DNA of 64,000 bases from Scandinavium vulneris_A (lineage in GTDB: Bacteria > Pseudomonadota > Gammaproteobacteria > Enterobacterales > Enterobacteriaceae), in NCBI GenBank assembly GCA_046518185.1, contig JBKGRZ010000002.1, forward strand, positions 186,001 through 250,000. The letters are read 5' to 3'. A model generated the notes under the pieces. The model made no database searches and was not told where the DNA came from. It worked only from the letters and a program-made list of their open reading frames with translations. The translations under genes were made by a program, and so were the position numbers. Position 1 is the stretch's first letter, and the number at the start of each line of letters is the position of its first letter. Shown here in pieces: positions 1-8,898 of the stretch.

Positions 1-4
1 AGAA

Positions 5-1108
5 CTATTTCCGCTCGTCGCGACGGCCACCCACGGCGGCCCATAGGCGACGCACGTGTACCGTCACCTCTTCGCGATCGTGATACAGCTGACGCGCCTG
101 AATGTGGGCATTAATCCCATGTTCATCCAGCTGCGCCTGAATGTAGGCCAGGTTCTGCGACACTTCCTCGTAGCGCTTTTTCATTGGCAGCTTGAGGTTG
201 AAAATGGTTTCACGACACCAGCCGTTAACCAGCCACTGCGCCATCAGCGCCGCCACTTTCGCGGGCTTCTCTACCATATCGCACACCATCCACGAGATGT
301 TGCTCCGGGTTGGGCGATAGCGGAAACCGTCTTCACGCAGCCAGGTGACCTGGCCGGTATCCATCAGGCTTTGCGCCATCGGGCCGTTATCCACCGACGA
401 CACCCACATGTTGCGCTGAACCAGCTGATAGGTCCAGCCACCCGGGCAGGCGCCTAAATCGACCGCATACATGCCGTTCGCCAGACGCTCATCCCACTCA
501 TCGGCAGGAATGAAGACATGGAACGCTTCTTCCAGCTTGAGCGTAGAGCGGCTCGGCGCATCCGACGGGAACTTGAGACGCGGAATGCCCATGTAGAACG
601 GCGAGTTATTAGTGGTCAGCGAGTAGCCGACGTAACAGCAGCCCGGCGCAATAAAGAACACGTGCACTACCGGACGCTTGGTCGTTTCATACGGCGCCAG
701 CACCTTCGCCTCGCGCAGCGCGGCGCGCAGCGGTACGGTGAATTTACGACAGAACTTCATCAGCTCTTTGCTTTCGTTAGTATCGGCGACTTCAACCCGC
801 AGATCACCGCCCTTCTCAACCACACCCTGCAACATGCCCACCACCGGAGTGATACGGTCTTCCGGCGGAAGATCGGTCAACAACTCGCAGGCCACGAACA
901 TCTGGCGAGCAAAAATCAGCGAGGCAAACGGCAGCTCACGGATGATTTTTTCGGCTTCATCCGGCTGATAGCACTCGAAAATAACATAGCCTGAGTTTTC
1001 TTTGACTCGGGCAAAACCGTATACGCCAAGGCGAGAGGCCTTGTCAGAAATCTCTGCTGCGCACTCTTTTTCAAAACCCTGACGGCTGTAGAGGACAACC
1101 TTATTCAT
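5..1108 (-). CDS. rlmM: 23S rRNA 2'-O-ribose C2498 methyltransferase RlmM
   Basis: The 367-residue product matches E. coli RlmM (366 aa), which methylates the 2'-hydroxyl of C2498 in 23S rRNA with S-adenosylmethionine in the cytoplasm. An N-terminal THUMP-like region precedes a Rossmann methyltransferase domain whose SAM-binding segment reads AVDLGACPGGWTYQL. I chose the ATG at 1108 (MNKVVLYSRQGF), because it aligns with the family start; an ATG three codons upstream is possible. The start overlaps the end of ygdD by 8 bases, so the two are probably cotranscribed downstream of gcvA. The stop codon lies at the window edge, and the gene is complete. Confidence 0.95.
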   Translation of the reverse strand: MNKVVLYSRQGFEKECAAEISDKASRLGVYGFARVKENSGYVIFECYQPDEAEKIIRELPFASLIFARQMFVACELLTDLPPEDRITPVVGMLQGVVEKGGDLRVEVADTNESKELMKFCRKFTVPLRAALREAKVLAPYETTKRPVVHVFFIAPGCCYVGYSLTTNNSPFYMGIPRLKFPSDAPSRSTLKLEEAFHVFIPADEWDERLANGMYAVDLGACPGGWTYQLVQRNMWVSSVDNGPMAQSLMDTGQVTWLREDGFRYRPTRSNISWMVCDMVEKPAKVAALMAQWLVNGWCRETIFNLKLPMKKRYEEVSQNLAYIQAQLDEHGINAHIQARQLYHDREEVTVHVRRLWAAVGGRRDERK

Positions 1109-1496
1109 GCGCGACACCTTTACGCTTTAAACGAATAGCACCAATCAGCATCAGCACCCAACCGGCCAGGAAGCTTACGCCTCCCACCGGGGTAACAAAT
1201 GCCCACAGGCGTAAATGCGACAGCGCCAGACAATAAAGGCTGCCGCTGAATAATACGGTTCCCAGCGCCATAAACACGCTGCTCCAGTAGAACCAGATAC
1301 TGATCCGGCGCTGCATAGCGACCGCCAGACCAAAAATCGCCAGCGTATGGAACGCCTGATACTCAAGGCCGGTCTGGATCCAGCCCATCTCAACTACGCC
1401 GAGCGATTTACTTAATACGTGTGCGCCAAACGCACCCAAGGCAACAAAAACAAAGCCACTGATAGCGGCAAAAATCAGCATGAAGCGACTGGTCAT
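1101..1496 (-). CDS. ygdD: DUF423 family inner membrane protein YgdD
   Basis: This is a 131-residue, very hydrophobic protein with about four predicted transmembrane helices. It has the length and start (MTSRFMLIFAAISGF) of E. coli YgdD and belongs to the DUF423 family, whose function is unknown. The gene lies 19 bases downstream of gcvA and overlaps the start of rlmM by 8 bases, which suggests a gcvA-ygdD-rlmM transcription unit. Nothing in the sequence points to a substrate or partner. Confidence 0.92.
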   Translation of the reverse strand: MTSRFMLIFAAISGFVFVALGAFGAHVLSKSLGVVEMGWIQTGLEYQAFHTLAIFGLAVAMQRRISIWFYWSSVFMALGTVLFSGSLYCLALSHLRLWAFVTPVGGVSFLAGWVLMLIGAIRLKRKGVAHE

Positions 1497-1515
1497 GTCA
1501 TTACCCTACATTCAT

Positions 1516-2433
1516 TTATTGTTCGTAACGGAAGCGAAATTTTTCTTGCTCGCTCGCCGCTTTCGCCAGGATCCACTGCCGGAAGGCGGCTATTTTACCC
1601 AGTTCCGCCTGGCTGTCATGGCAAACGAGGTAAAACGCATTCTTGCTGACCAGAACATCATTAAACGGGCAGACCAAACGGCCGGCCTCAATTTCGGACT
1701 GTGCCATTACATTGTTGGCCAGTGCGACACCCTGTCCGTGGATAGCTGCCTGCAGCACCATGGCGCTGTGGCTGAAAATCGGTCCCTGTTGGACGTTGAT
1801 ATGGTTTAACCCCAACTGACGCGTGTACGTTTGCCAGTCACGGCGGGATGCATCATGCAACAGCGTATGTTGCGCCAGATCCGCAGGCGTTTTCAACGCC
1901 TTCTCACCGGTGAGCAACAACGGGGAACATACGGGCAACAGATATTCGGCGTACAGTTTTTCCACACGCAGCCCCGGCCAGTTACCGCGACCATAGAAAA
2001 TCGCCACGTCAACATCGTCCGCCAGCTTGTCTTCCTGACGGTCAACCGCCTGGATCCTGACGTCGATTCCCGGATAAGCTGAGTTAAAGCTTGTAAGGCG
2101 AGGCACCAGCCATTGAATGGCAAAACTTGGCAACATGCTGACCGTCAGAGCCCCCTTGGCGCTGCGGGCCTGCAGTTTACGCGTTGCTTCGGTTAATTGC
2201 GAAAAGATCTCTTTGATGTCCTGAAAATAGCTCTGTCCTTCTTCGGTCAACAATAGCGAACGATTGCGGCGACGGAAGAGCTTCAGGCCCAGGAAATCCT
2301 CGAGTGACTTGATCTGATGGCTTACTGCGGCCTGGGTGACAAAGAGTTCATCGGCGGCGCGAGTGAAGCTGAGATGGCGGGCGGCGGCATCAAATACACG
2401 TAATGCATTCAGAGGTGGTAAACGCTTCGACAT
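1516..2433 (-). CDS. gcvA: LysR-type regulator of glycine cleavage GcvA
   Basis: This 305-residue LysR-family regulator has the exact length of E. coli GcvA. An N-terminal winged helix-turn-helix (about residues 20-45, LSFTRAADELFVTQAAVSHQ) is followed by a substrate-binding domain. GcvA activates the gcvTHP glycine-cleavage operon when glycine is present, and represses it with GcvR when glycine is scarce. It also activates the divergent sRNA gene gcvB, found here 130 bases upstream on the other strand. That arrangement confirms the call and implies shared regulatory sites between 2434 and 2562. Confidence 0.96.
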   Translation of the reverse strand: MSKRLPPLNALRVFDAAARHLSFTRAADELFVTQAAVSHQIKSLEDFLGLKLFRRRNRSLLLTEEGQSYFQDIKEIFSQLTEATRKLQARSAKGALTVSMLPSFAIQWLVPRLTSFNSAYPGIDVRIQAVDRQEDKLADDVDVAIFYGRGNWPGLRVEKLYAEYLLPVCSPLLLTGEKALKTPADLAQHTLLHDASRRDWQTYTRQLGLNHINVQQGPIFSHSAMVLQAAIHGQGVALANNVMAQSEIEAGRLVCPFNDVLVSKNAFYLVCHDSQAELGKIAAFRQWILAKAASEQEKFRFRYEQ

Positions 2434-2528
2434 GATTGTTTTGGCTTAGATGTTAACGTGTTTTAACAATTAGATTACATCACGTAACCTATTAGTTTTT
2501 TTTATCTGAGCCATTATAATTTGTCCGT

Positions 2529-2556
2529 TGAGCTTCTACCAGCAAATACCTATAGT
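2529..2556 (+). promoter_or_regulatory. gcvB promoter (-35 and -10)
   Basis: A TTGAGC -35 element (2529-2534) and a TATAGT -10 element (2551-2556), 16 bases apart, lie 6 bases before the expected 5' end of GcvB. The upstream region shared with gcvA is where GcvA would bind. Confidence 0.75.
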
Positions 2557-2562
2557 GGCGGC

Positions 2563-2770
2563 ACTTCCTGAGCCGGAACGAGAAGCTTTTTTCGGAATGC
2601 GTGTTCTGATGGGCTTTTGGCTTACGGTTGTGATGTTGTGTTGTTGTGTTTGCAATTGGTCTGGAGTTCAGACCTCGGTAGCGAGACTACCCCCTTTTCA
2701 CTTCCTGTACATTTACCCTGTCTGTCCATAGTGATTAATGTAGCACCGCCTAATTGCGGTGCTTTTTTTT
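2563..2770 (+). ncRNA. gcvB: Hfq-dependent small RNA GcvB
   Basis: About 208 bases match E. coli and Salmonella GcvB from the 5' ACTTCCTGAGCCGGAACG to the 3' terminator. The GU-rich R1 seed region (about 2627-2660, with repeated GTTGTGTT) is conserved, as is the second conserved segment CTGTCTGTCCATAG (2719-2732). The terminator is the hairpin 2743-2749/2756-2762 followed by eight T. GcvB base-pairs with many mRNAs for amino-acid and peptide transporters (dppA, oppA and others) and represses them. The segment around 2580-2615, between the seed and the 5' end, differs most from E. coli. Confidence 0.96.
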
Positions 2771-2786
2771 GCGTGAAATTCAGTCG

Positions 2787-3014
2787 TTAGTTATTCATTT
2801 CGACCATTTCTTTCACGTCACTACGGTTGATTTGCTGTTTGTTACCGTTGGCGTCTTTGTATGAAATCATCCCGGTATCATTATCGGTCTGCGGTTTACC
2901 GTCGGAGACGATAGTACGTCCGTCAGTGGTGTGCATTACGTAGTTGTTACCAGAACATGCGCTCAGGGCGAAAGTCAGCATACAGGCAGAGATAATTGCG
3001 GCAGTCTTTTTCAT
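2787..3014 (-). CDS. ygdI: small YgdI/YgdR-family lipoprotein YgdI
   Basis: This 75-residue lipoprotein precursor has a signal peptide ending in the lipobox LSAC (Cys about residue 20). A short SH3-like YgdI/YgdR domain follows (YVMHTTDGRTIVSDGKPQ). The ATG at 3014 is preceded by AAGGAG at good spacing and matches the E. coli start; an in-frame ATG eight codons upstream lacks such support. Its function is unknown. A paralogue, ygdR, lies near 30885 in this window. The 3' end faces the GcvB terminator. Confidence 0.92.
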   Translation of the reverse strand: MKKTAAIISACMLTFALSACSGNNYVMHTTDGRTIVSDGKPQTDNDTGMISYKDANGNKQQINRSDVKEMVEMNN

Positions 3015-3207
3015 GTTTTTCTCCTTGTAGCATTTCATGCCATTAATTGGCGTTTCATATACCAGGTCACAGCTGTAACCTAACCTTATTCAGCATAACG
3101 CACTACCGTCGCTTTGCCACAATTACCGGAAAATTCTGAAGGTTATACCTGTCCTTGCCCTGTTGCGCATTTTGCGCGACGATCGTTCTACAGGTATGAG
3201 GAAATCC

Positions 3208-4413
3208 ATGAACGCATTCAACCCGGCGCAGTTTCGCGCCCAGTTTCCGGCGCTGAGCGATGCCGGGGTGTATCTCGACAGCGCCGCCACCGCCCTAAAA
3301 CCACAGGCGGTGGTCGACGCTACGCAGCAGTTCTACAGTCTGAGCGCGGGCAATGTGCACCGCAGCCAGTTCGCCGCCGCCCAGAAGCTGACCGCACGAT
3401 ACGAAGCCGCCCGCGATCGGGTGGCTGAGCTGATTCACGCCCCTGAAGGCAAAAATATTGTCTGGACCCGGGGCACCACCGAAGCAATCAATATGGTGGC
3501 GCAATGCTATGCGCGCCCGCGCTTACGGCCTGGTGATGAGATTATCGTTAGTGAGGCTGAGCACCATGCCAATCTGGTTCCGTGGCTGATGGTGGCGGAG
3601 CAGACAGGCGCTCGCGTCGTCAAACTGCCGATTGGCGCCGACTATTTACCCGATATCTCGCTGCTTCCCTCATTAATTAATGCCCGGAGCCGCATTCTGG
3701 CACTGGGGCAGATGTCTAACGTTACCGGCGGCTGCCCGGATCTCGCTCGAGCCATCCAACTCGCCCATGCCGCTAATATGGTGGTAATGGTCGATGGCGC
3801 GCAGGGCGTGGTGCACTTCCCGGCCGACGTTCAGGCGCTGGATATCGACTTCTACGCCTTTTCCGGCCACAAACTCTATGGCCCGACCGGCATCGGGGTG
3901 CTGTACGGCAAGCAGGAACGGTTAAATGACATGACGCCGTGGCTCGGTGGCGGCAAGATGATCACCGAAGTCAGCTTCGACGGCTTTAAAACGCAGCCGG
4001 TTCCCTATCGCCTGGAAGCCGGTACGCCGAACGTCGCCGGGGTGATTGGCCTGAGCGCCGTGCTCGAATGGTTGAGCGACACGGATATCGTGCAGGCAGA
4101 AACCTGGAGCCGTGGGCTGGCGACGCTTGCCGAAGAAGAACTCTCGCGCCGACCGGGCTTTCGCTCGTTCCGCTGCCAGGACTCTAGCCTGCTGGCCTTC
4201 GATTTCGCCGGGGTGCATCACAGTGACATGGTGACGCTGCTGGCGGAATACGGCATCGCGCTGCGCGCCGGACAACACTGCGCTCAGCCTCTGCTGGCGG
4301 CGATGGGCGTCAGCGGGACATTGCGCGCCTCCTTTGCGCCGTATAATACTCAGGATGATGTTCGGGCGCTGGTGAGCGCCGTTGACCGCGCCCTTGAATT
4401 ACTGGTGGATTAA
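3208..4413 (+). CDS. csdA: cysteine desulfurase CsdA
   Basis: This is a 401-residue PLP-dependent class V aminotransferase-fold enzyme, equal in length to E. coli CsdA. Lys222 in SGHKLYG is the Schiff-base lysine, and the catalytic cysteine lies in AGQHCAQPLL near residue 358. CsdA releases sulfur from cysteine (and selenium from selenocysteine) as a protein persulfide and passes it to CsdE, the next gene. I chose the ATG at 3208, preceded by TGAGGAAA. The csdA stop codon abuts the csdE start codon, so the pair is cotranscribed. Confidence 0.96.
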   Translation: MNAFNPAQFRAQFPALSDAGVYLDSAATALKPQAVVDATQQFYSLSAGNVHRSQFAAAQKLTARYEAARDRVAELIHAPEGKNIVWTRGTTEAINMVAQCYARPRLRPGDEIIVSEAEHHANLVPWLMVAEQTGARVVKLPIGADYLPDISLLPSLINARSRILALGQMSNVTGGCPDLARAIQLAHAANMVVMVDGAQGVVHFPADVQALDIDFYAFSGHKLYGPTGIGVLYGKQERLNDMTPWLGGGKMITEVSFDGFKTQPVPYRLEAGTPNVAGVIGLSAVLEWLSDTDIVQAETWSRGLATLAEEELSRRPGFRSFRCQDSSLLAFDFAGVHHSDMVTLLAEYGIALRAGQHCAQPLLAAMGVSGTLRASFAPYNTQDDVRALVSAVDRALELLVD

Positions 4414-4857
4414 ATGACAAGCCCTGCTCTCGCCGGACACCCGTTTGGCACCACCGTAACGCCCGAAACGTTGCGACAGATTTTTGGCCCGCTGACTCAG
4501 TGGGAAGAGAAATATCGCCAGCTTATCCTGCTGGGGAAACAGCTGCCTGCATTGCCGGAGGAATTGAAAGCCGAAGCGGAGGAAATCGCGGGTTGCGAAA
4601 ACCGCGTCTGGCTCGGATACACGCGTCTGGCGCAGGGCTCGCTACATTTCTATGGCGACAGCGAGGGGCGGATCGTGCGGGGATTATTAGCGGTGCTGCT
4701 GACGGCCATTGAAGGCAAAAGCGCGGACCAGCTGCTAGCCAGCGATCCGCTCAATTTCTTTGATGAACTTGGCCTGCGGGCCCAGTTAAGCGCGTCCCGT
4801 AATCAGGGACTGAACGCGCTGCGCGACGCGGTACTTCACGCCGCGCGCGGAGCTTAA
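4414..4857 (+). CDS. csdE: sulfur acceptor protein CsdE
   Basis: This is a 147-residue SufE-like protein, equal in length to E. coli CsdE. Cys61 in EIAGCENRVW is the persulfide-accepting residue. CsdE takes sulfur from CsdA and stimulates its activity; in E. coli it also contacts TcdA, encoded convergently next door. The ATG directly follows the csdA stop codon, and the 3' end overlaps the tcdA stop by four bases on the other strand. Confidence 0.95.
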   Translation: MTSPALAGHPFGTTVTPETLRQIFGPLTQWEEKYRQLILLGKQLPALPEELKAEAEEIAGCENRVWLGYTRLAQGSLHFYGDSEGRIVRGLLAVLLTAIEGKSADQLLASDPLNFFDELGLRAQLSASRNQGLNALRDAVLHAARGA

Positions 4858-5660
4858 GCCTGACGCTCGGCTTTCGCCAGCATCTTCTTCAACGCATGGG
4901 ACACCGCGACAAAGCCAAACGTCGCGGTCACCATCGTTGCGGCACCAAAGCCGGACGCACAGTCCATTCGCTTCGGCCCTTCCGCGGTGCTTTTCATCGC
5001 ACACACTGACCCATCAGACTGCGGGTAAACCAGCGCCTCGGTGGAAAACACACAGTCCACGCCAAGCTTACCTTTGCCGTTCTTCACTACGCCAAAATCA
5101 CTTTTCAGGCGCTCGCGCAGCTTCGCCGCCAGCGGATCCTGAATGGTTTTCGCCAGATCGGCGACCTGGATCTGCGTAGGATCGATTTGCCCGCCCGCGC
5201 CACCGGTGGTCACCAGCGGCACTTTGTAGCGACGGCAGTACGAGATAAGCGCCGCTTTCGGCCGCACGCTGTCGATGGCATCAATGACATAGCTGAACCC
5301 ACCGCCCATGTACTCTGCCACGTTGTCCGGGGTGACAAAATCATCCACCACCGTGACGCGGCATTCCGGATTGATCTGCCGGAGTCGCTCGGCCATCACC
5401 TCGGCTTTCGCCAACCCGACGTTACCGCCGAGCGCATGGATTTGCCGATTGGTATTGGTGACGCACACGTCGTCCATATCAATCAGCGTGATAGCGCCAA
5501 TCCCGGTACGGGCCAGCGCTTCCGCCGCCCACGAGCCTACGCCGCCAATGCCGACCACACAAACGTGCGCCCCGGCAAAGACCTGCAGCGCTTTTTCACC
5601 ATATAAACGTGCCGTGCCACCAAAACGCTGGCGCCACGCATCGCTAAGAACGACTGACAT
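4854..5660 (-). CDS. tcdA: tRNA threonylcarbamoyladenosine dehydratase TcdA (CsdL)
   Basis: This 268-residue ThiF/E1-like protein has an N-terminal nucleotide-binding motif GIGGVGSWAAEALARTG (about residues 37-53). TcdA uses ATP to cyclise t6A to the hydantoin form ct6A at position 37 of ANN-decoding tRNAs. In E. coli it works with the CsdA-CsdE sulfur relay, and the convergent csdAE-tcdA arrangement seen here is the conserved one. It lies 19 bases downstream of mltA and could be cotranscribed with it. Confidence 0.95.
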   Translation of the reverse strand: MSVVLSDAWRQRFGGTARLYGEKALQVFAGAHVCVVGIGGVGSWAAEALARTGIGAITLIDMDDVCVTNTNRQIHALGGNVGLAKAEVMAERLRQINPECRVTVVDDFVTPDNVAEYMGGGFSYVIDAIDSVRPKAALISYCRRYKVPLVTTGGAGGQIDPTQIQVADLAKTIQDPLAAKLRERLKSDFGVVKNGKGKLGVDCVFSTEALVYPQSDGSVCAMKSTAEGPKRMDCASGFGAATMVTATFGFVAVSHALKKMLAKAERQA

Positions 5661-5679
5661 AAAACCTCAAACTGCTCTG

Positions 5680-6786
5680 TTAACCGCTAAAGACATTGCC
5701 GCCGTTACCGGCCCCGGGTGCGCCACGCAGGACCCAAACGCGACCGTAATGATTGTACCAGCCCGCACGGTGGCCGGCATCCGGGCCGATGCCCTGATAG
5801 ATGTCGAAGTGCTGGCCTTTAATTGCCCCGCCCACATCGAGCGCAACCATCAGACGCAGCTCGTAGTGACCGTTAAATTTACCGTTGTTGTCCAGCTGCG
5901 GTACTTCCGCCAACAGGGTGGTGCCCGGCGGGATAATGCTGCGGTCGGACGCGACGGACGCGCGGCCAATCAACGGCACTGCACTCGCCCCTTTCACCGG
6001 CGCGAAGGACTGCGGTTTAAAGAATACAAACGATGGGTTCGCTTCCAGCAGGGAACGCACCTCGGCTTCGCTGTGGGTTTCACCCCAATGGCGAATGGCC
6101 TGCATCGACATATCTTCTTTCTTTACTTCACCGCGATCGATAAGCACCTTGCCGATGCTGCGGTACGGCCAGCCGTTTTTCCCGGCGTAGCTAAAGAAGT
6201 TAAGCGGGGAGCCATCACCATAATCAATGTATCCGCTGCCCTGCACGTCCATGATGAAGTTATCCATCAGCGAATTGCTGTAGGCCAGAATATAGTTGTC
6301 GCTCAGCGCCCCGGCATAGATGTCGGCACGTGACGGCAGTTTGCCGCGTTTCGGTGGCATACGGTAAATCGGATACTGGTACTCGCCCTGACGCGTGTGG
6401 CGGGCGGATACTACCGGTGTGTAGTAACCGGTGAACTGCACGTTGCCGTAGTTGTCTGCGCCCTGCATCTGCCACGCATCCAGCCCGTACTGTTTCAGGG
6501 TGCGGGTATCGCCCCCAGACTGCAGCCATTGTTGAACCGCGGAAAAGACATCGCTCTGACTGCCATACAGGCGTGGCGAAGCGTTACGGATTTCATTGAC
6601 CTGCTGGGCAAAGTCACCGCCGTTTATCGGCGCACCCACCGCTTCCGGCTGGTTCACCAGCGAGAATGGCTGGTTAAAGGTGCCGTCTTTATATTGCTGA
6701 CCGCGATCGGTCGGTTTGGAGGAACAGGCAGCGAGCATTGTCATTAATGTGCCTGTCACCAGAATTTTGGCCCAACGTCCTTTCAT
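5680..6786 (-). CDS. mltA: membrane-bound lytic murein transglycosylase A
   Basis: The 368-residue lipoprotein precursor matches E. coli MltA (365 aa). The signal peptide ends in the lipobox LAAC (Cys about residue 20). The double-psi barrel enzyme domain ends with the conserved segment VALDVGGAIKGQHFDIYQG, which contains the active-site aspartate region. MltA cleaves peptidoglycan glycan strands to 1,6-anhydro-muropeptides while anchored in the outer membrane. I placed the start at 6786 (MKGRWAKILVTG), since the longer reading frame to 6870 would bury the signal peptide. Confidence 0.94.
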   Translation of the reverse strand: MKGRWAKILVTGTLMTMLAACSSKPTDRGQQYKDGTFNQPFSLVNQPEAVGAPINGGDFAQQVNEIRNASPRLYGSQSDVFSAVQQWLQSGGDTRTLKQYGLDAWQMQGADNYGNVQFTGYYTPVVSARHTRQGEYQYPIYRMPPKRGKLPSRADIYAGALSDNYILAYSNSLMDNFIMDVQGSGYIDYGDGSPLNFFSYAGKNGWPYRSIGKVLIDRGEVKKEDMSMQAIRHWGETHSEAEVRSLLEANPSFVFFKPQSFAPVKGASAVPLIGRASVASDRSIIPPGTTLLAEVPQLDNNGKFNGHYELRLMVALDVGGAIKGQHFDIYQGIGPDAGHRAGWYNHYGRVWVLRGAPGAGNGGNVFSG

Positions 6787-6942
6787 GGTATCTCGTCTTC
6801 TTTCATCAGCTGAATGCGGGGTGAAGATAACAAACCGCCAGGGGTATTGAAATGTGATAACGTGCCACACGCCCCATTCTGGGCAAAAATTAATCTATGC
6901 GATTCGTTTTTAGCCACTCTTTGATATTAATGCAAAAAAGGG

Positions 6943-6970
6943 TTGCAACAAATCGCGACCAGCGTATAGT
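6943..6970 (+). promoter_or_regulatory. promoter of the initiator tRNA operon
   Basis: TTGCAA (6943-6948) and TATAGT (6965-6970), separated by 16 bases, precede the first tRNA by 13 bases. The GC-rich discriminator GCGCTTCC is typical of stringently controlled stable-RNA promoters. Confidence 0.75.
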
Positions 6971-6983
6971 GCGCTTCCACGGA

Positions 6984-7060
<77 letters not shown>

Positions 7061-7110
7061 ATTAAAATATGATGTGTAAGGTTTATCTGATGGAAGGATA
7101 AACACTCGGA

Positions 7111-7187
<77 letters not shown>

Positions 7188-7234
7188 ACACATTTTGAAG
7201 CAAGGTTTACCTGAGTGAAGGGTAAACACACGGA

Positions 7235-7311
<77 letters not shown>

Positions 7312-7326
7312 CTTCAAAAAACAATA

Positions 7327-7349
7327 AGCACCTTAACGGGTGTTTTTTT
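7327..7349 (+). terminator. terminator of the initiator tRNA operon
   Basis: The short hairpin GCACC-TTAAC-GGGTG(T) is followed by a run of seven T, 17 bases after the last tRNA. Confidence 0.75.
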
Positions 7350-7417
7350 GTATCTAAAATCTGTGAATCCTCAAAAAAATGACGCTTTTCAGCGCCATTC
7401 TCTTCTCTCTGCCAGAC

Positions 7418-8671
7418 TTACCCTCGCCGCGCGAGCGTTGCCCCATCGGCAAAGTAGGCTTTGATCCCCGCCAGAATCGACTCTGCAACTTCCTGCTGGA
7501 AGGTGGCGGTCTTCAGCTTACGTTCTTCTTCTACGTTACTGATAAATGCGGTCTCGACCAGAATCGACGGGATATCGGGCGCTTTCAGAACCGCAAACCC
7601 GGCCTGCTCGACCCGATTCTTGTGCAAATTGTTAACCTTACCCAGTTTGCCCAACACCGCTTTCCCAAATTTTAGGCTGTCGTTGATGGTCAGCGACTGC
7701 ACCATATCGAACATGGTGTGGTCCACGTAACGATCGCCACTCTTGCTGACCCCACCGATCAGATCCGAGGCGTTCTGGGTTTGAGCCAGGTATTTCGCTG
7801 CGGTACTGGTCGCACCTTTGGTCGAGAGGGCAAATACCGACGAGCCGCTCGGCTGGCGGCTGGTAAAGGCATCGGCGTGGATGGACACAAACAGGTCAGC
7901 ACGCTGTTTCTGCGCTTTTGCCACCCGCACCTTCAGCGGAATGAACACATCTTCATTCCGGGTCATAAAGGCCCGCATATTGCCTTCTTTCTCGATAAGC
8001 GCCTTCAGCCGACGGGCAATTTGCAGCACCACGTCTTTCTCGCGGGTACGGTATTTGCCCACCGCGCCGGAATCCTCGCCGCCATGGCCTGGGTCGAGCA
8101 TGATAACAATCGGCCTGTCGCGCCCGGCTTTACCCGGCTGCGGACCACTTTGGGCGGGCGGTACCTGCTTATCCAGATCGCCTTTGTTGTAATCTTCCAG
8201 CAGCGCCAACAGCGGATCCTGCATTTCGGTCGCCGTGGACGGATAAAGATCCATCACCAGGCGCTCTTTAAATCCGGCCACCGCCGCCAGGCCAAACAGC
8301 TGAGGTTTAACGTTTTGCTTGAGTTCAAACACCATTCGCACGGTTTGCGGATCGAACTGCCCGACGCGTGCGGATTTAATGTAGGGATCGTCAGGGCGAA
8401 TCTGCGCACTCATGCCTTTCAGCACGGAATTGAGATTCGCCCCCTGGAGATCGACCACCACTCGCTCGGGGTTGCTCAGCGCAAACTGCTTATATTTCAG
8501 CTCATGGCTGGATTCTATCGTCACGCGCGTGTAGGTGGACGAAGGCCAGACGCGGACCGCCACCACTCGACTCTCAGCGGCCAGACCTACCTGGCTGACA
8601 CTGAGTAACCACATCGCTCCTGCGCCTTGTAATAAGCGACGACGACTTAATCCTGACTGACTCCCAGACAT
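7418..8671 (-). CDS. amiC: N-acetylmuramoyl-L-alanine amidase AmiC
   Basis: This is a 417-residue periplasmic amidase, equal in length to E. coli AmiC. A twin-arginine signal (SRRRLLQGAG near residue 10) precedes an AMIN septal-targeting domain (about 35-150) and a zinc-dependent Amidase_3 domain beginning at IVIMLDPGHGGEDSG. AmiC cleaves the peptide stem from septal peptidoglycan during daughter-cell separation and is activated by NlpD. In E. coli it is also activated by ActS, encoded at the other end of this window. The start at 8671 (MSGSQSGLSRRR) gives a normal Tat signal; the upstream in-frame extension is not expected to be translated. Confidence 0.96.
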   Translation of the reverse strand: MSGSQSGLSRRRLLQGAGAMWLLSVSQVGLAAESRVVAVRVWPSSTYTRVTIESSHELKYKQFALSNPERVVVDLQGANLNSVLKGMSAQIRPDDPYIKSARVGQFDPQTVRMVFELKQNVKPQLFGLAAVAGFKERLVMDLYPSTATEMQDPLLALLEDYNKGDLDKQVPPAQSGPQPGKAGRDRPIVIMLDPGHGGEDSGAVGKYRTREKDVVLQIARRLKALIEKEGNMRAFMTRNEDVFIPLKVRVAKAQKQRADLFVSIHADAFTSRQPSGSSVFALSTKGATSTAAKYLAQTQNASDLIGGVSKSGDRYVDHTMFDMVQSLTINDSLKFGKAVLGKLGKVNNLHKNRVEQAGFAVLKAPDIPSILVETAFISNVEEERKLKTATFQQEVAESILAGIKAYFADGATLARRG

Positions 8672-8848
8672 GCCTCTCCCAAGCAAATAATTCAATTTAG
8701 CAATGTATACGGCGGGTTTGACCGAAAACTTTAACCAAAGCCGCATAAACTGTCATCTATAAAACGGTAAACAATCCTGATCCATCCCATTTTCTGCCAG
8801 GCTTTTTGCAACGATTCGTTGAAATTGCTGCTTGCACTGGCGGGTAAA

Positions 8849-8887
8849 ACAGAATAAAAATACATTAATTACGAATAATCATGCATC
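8849..8887 (+). promoter_or_regulatory. two ARG boxes of the argA operator
   Basis: Two 18-base boxes separated by 3 bases (8849-8866 and 8870-8887) each keep the GAAT and AT-CA core of the ArgR consensus. Both match the known E. coli argA operator closely. ArgR bound with arginine would block argA transcription. Confidence 0.85.
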
Positions 8888-8898
8888 GAGGTTGTACT

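Noticed and set aside
56..994. Open reading frames on the plus strand inside rlmM
   Set aside because: They are antisense shadows of a conserved gene, with Arg/His-rich composition and no homology.
5308..6333. Long plus-strand frame of 341 codons across tcdA and mltA
   Set aside because: It spans two well-conserved opposite-strand genes and resembles no family.
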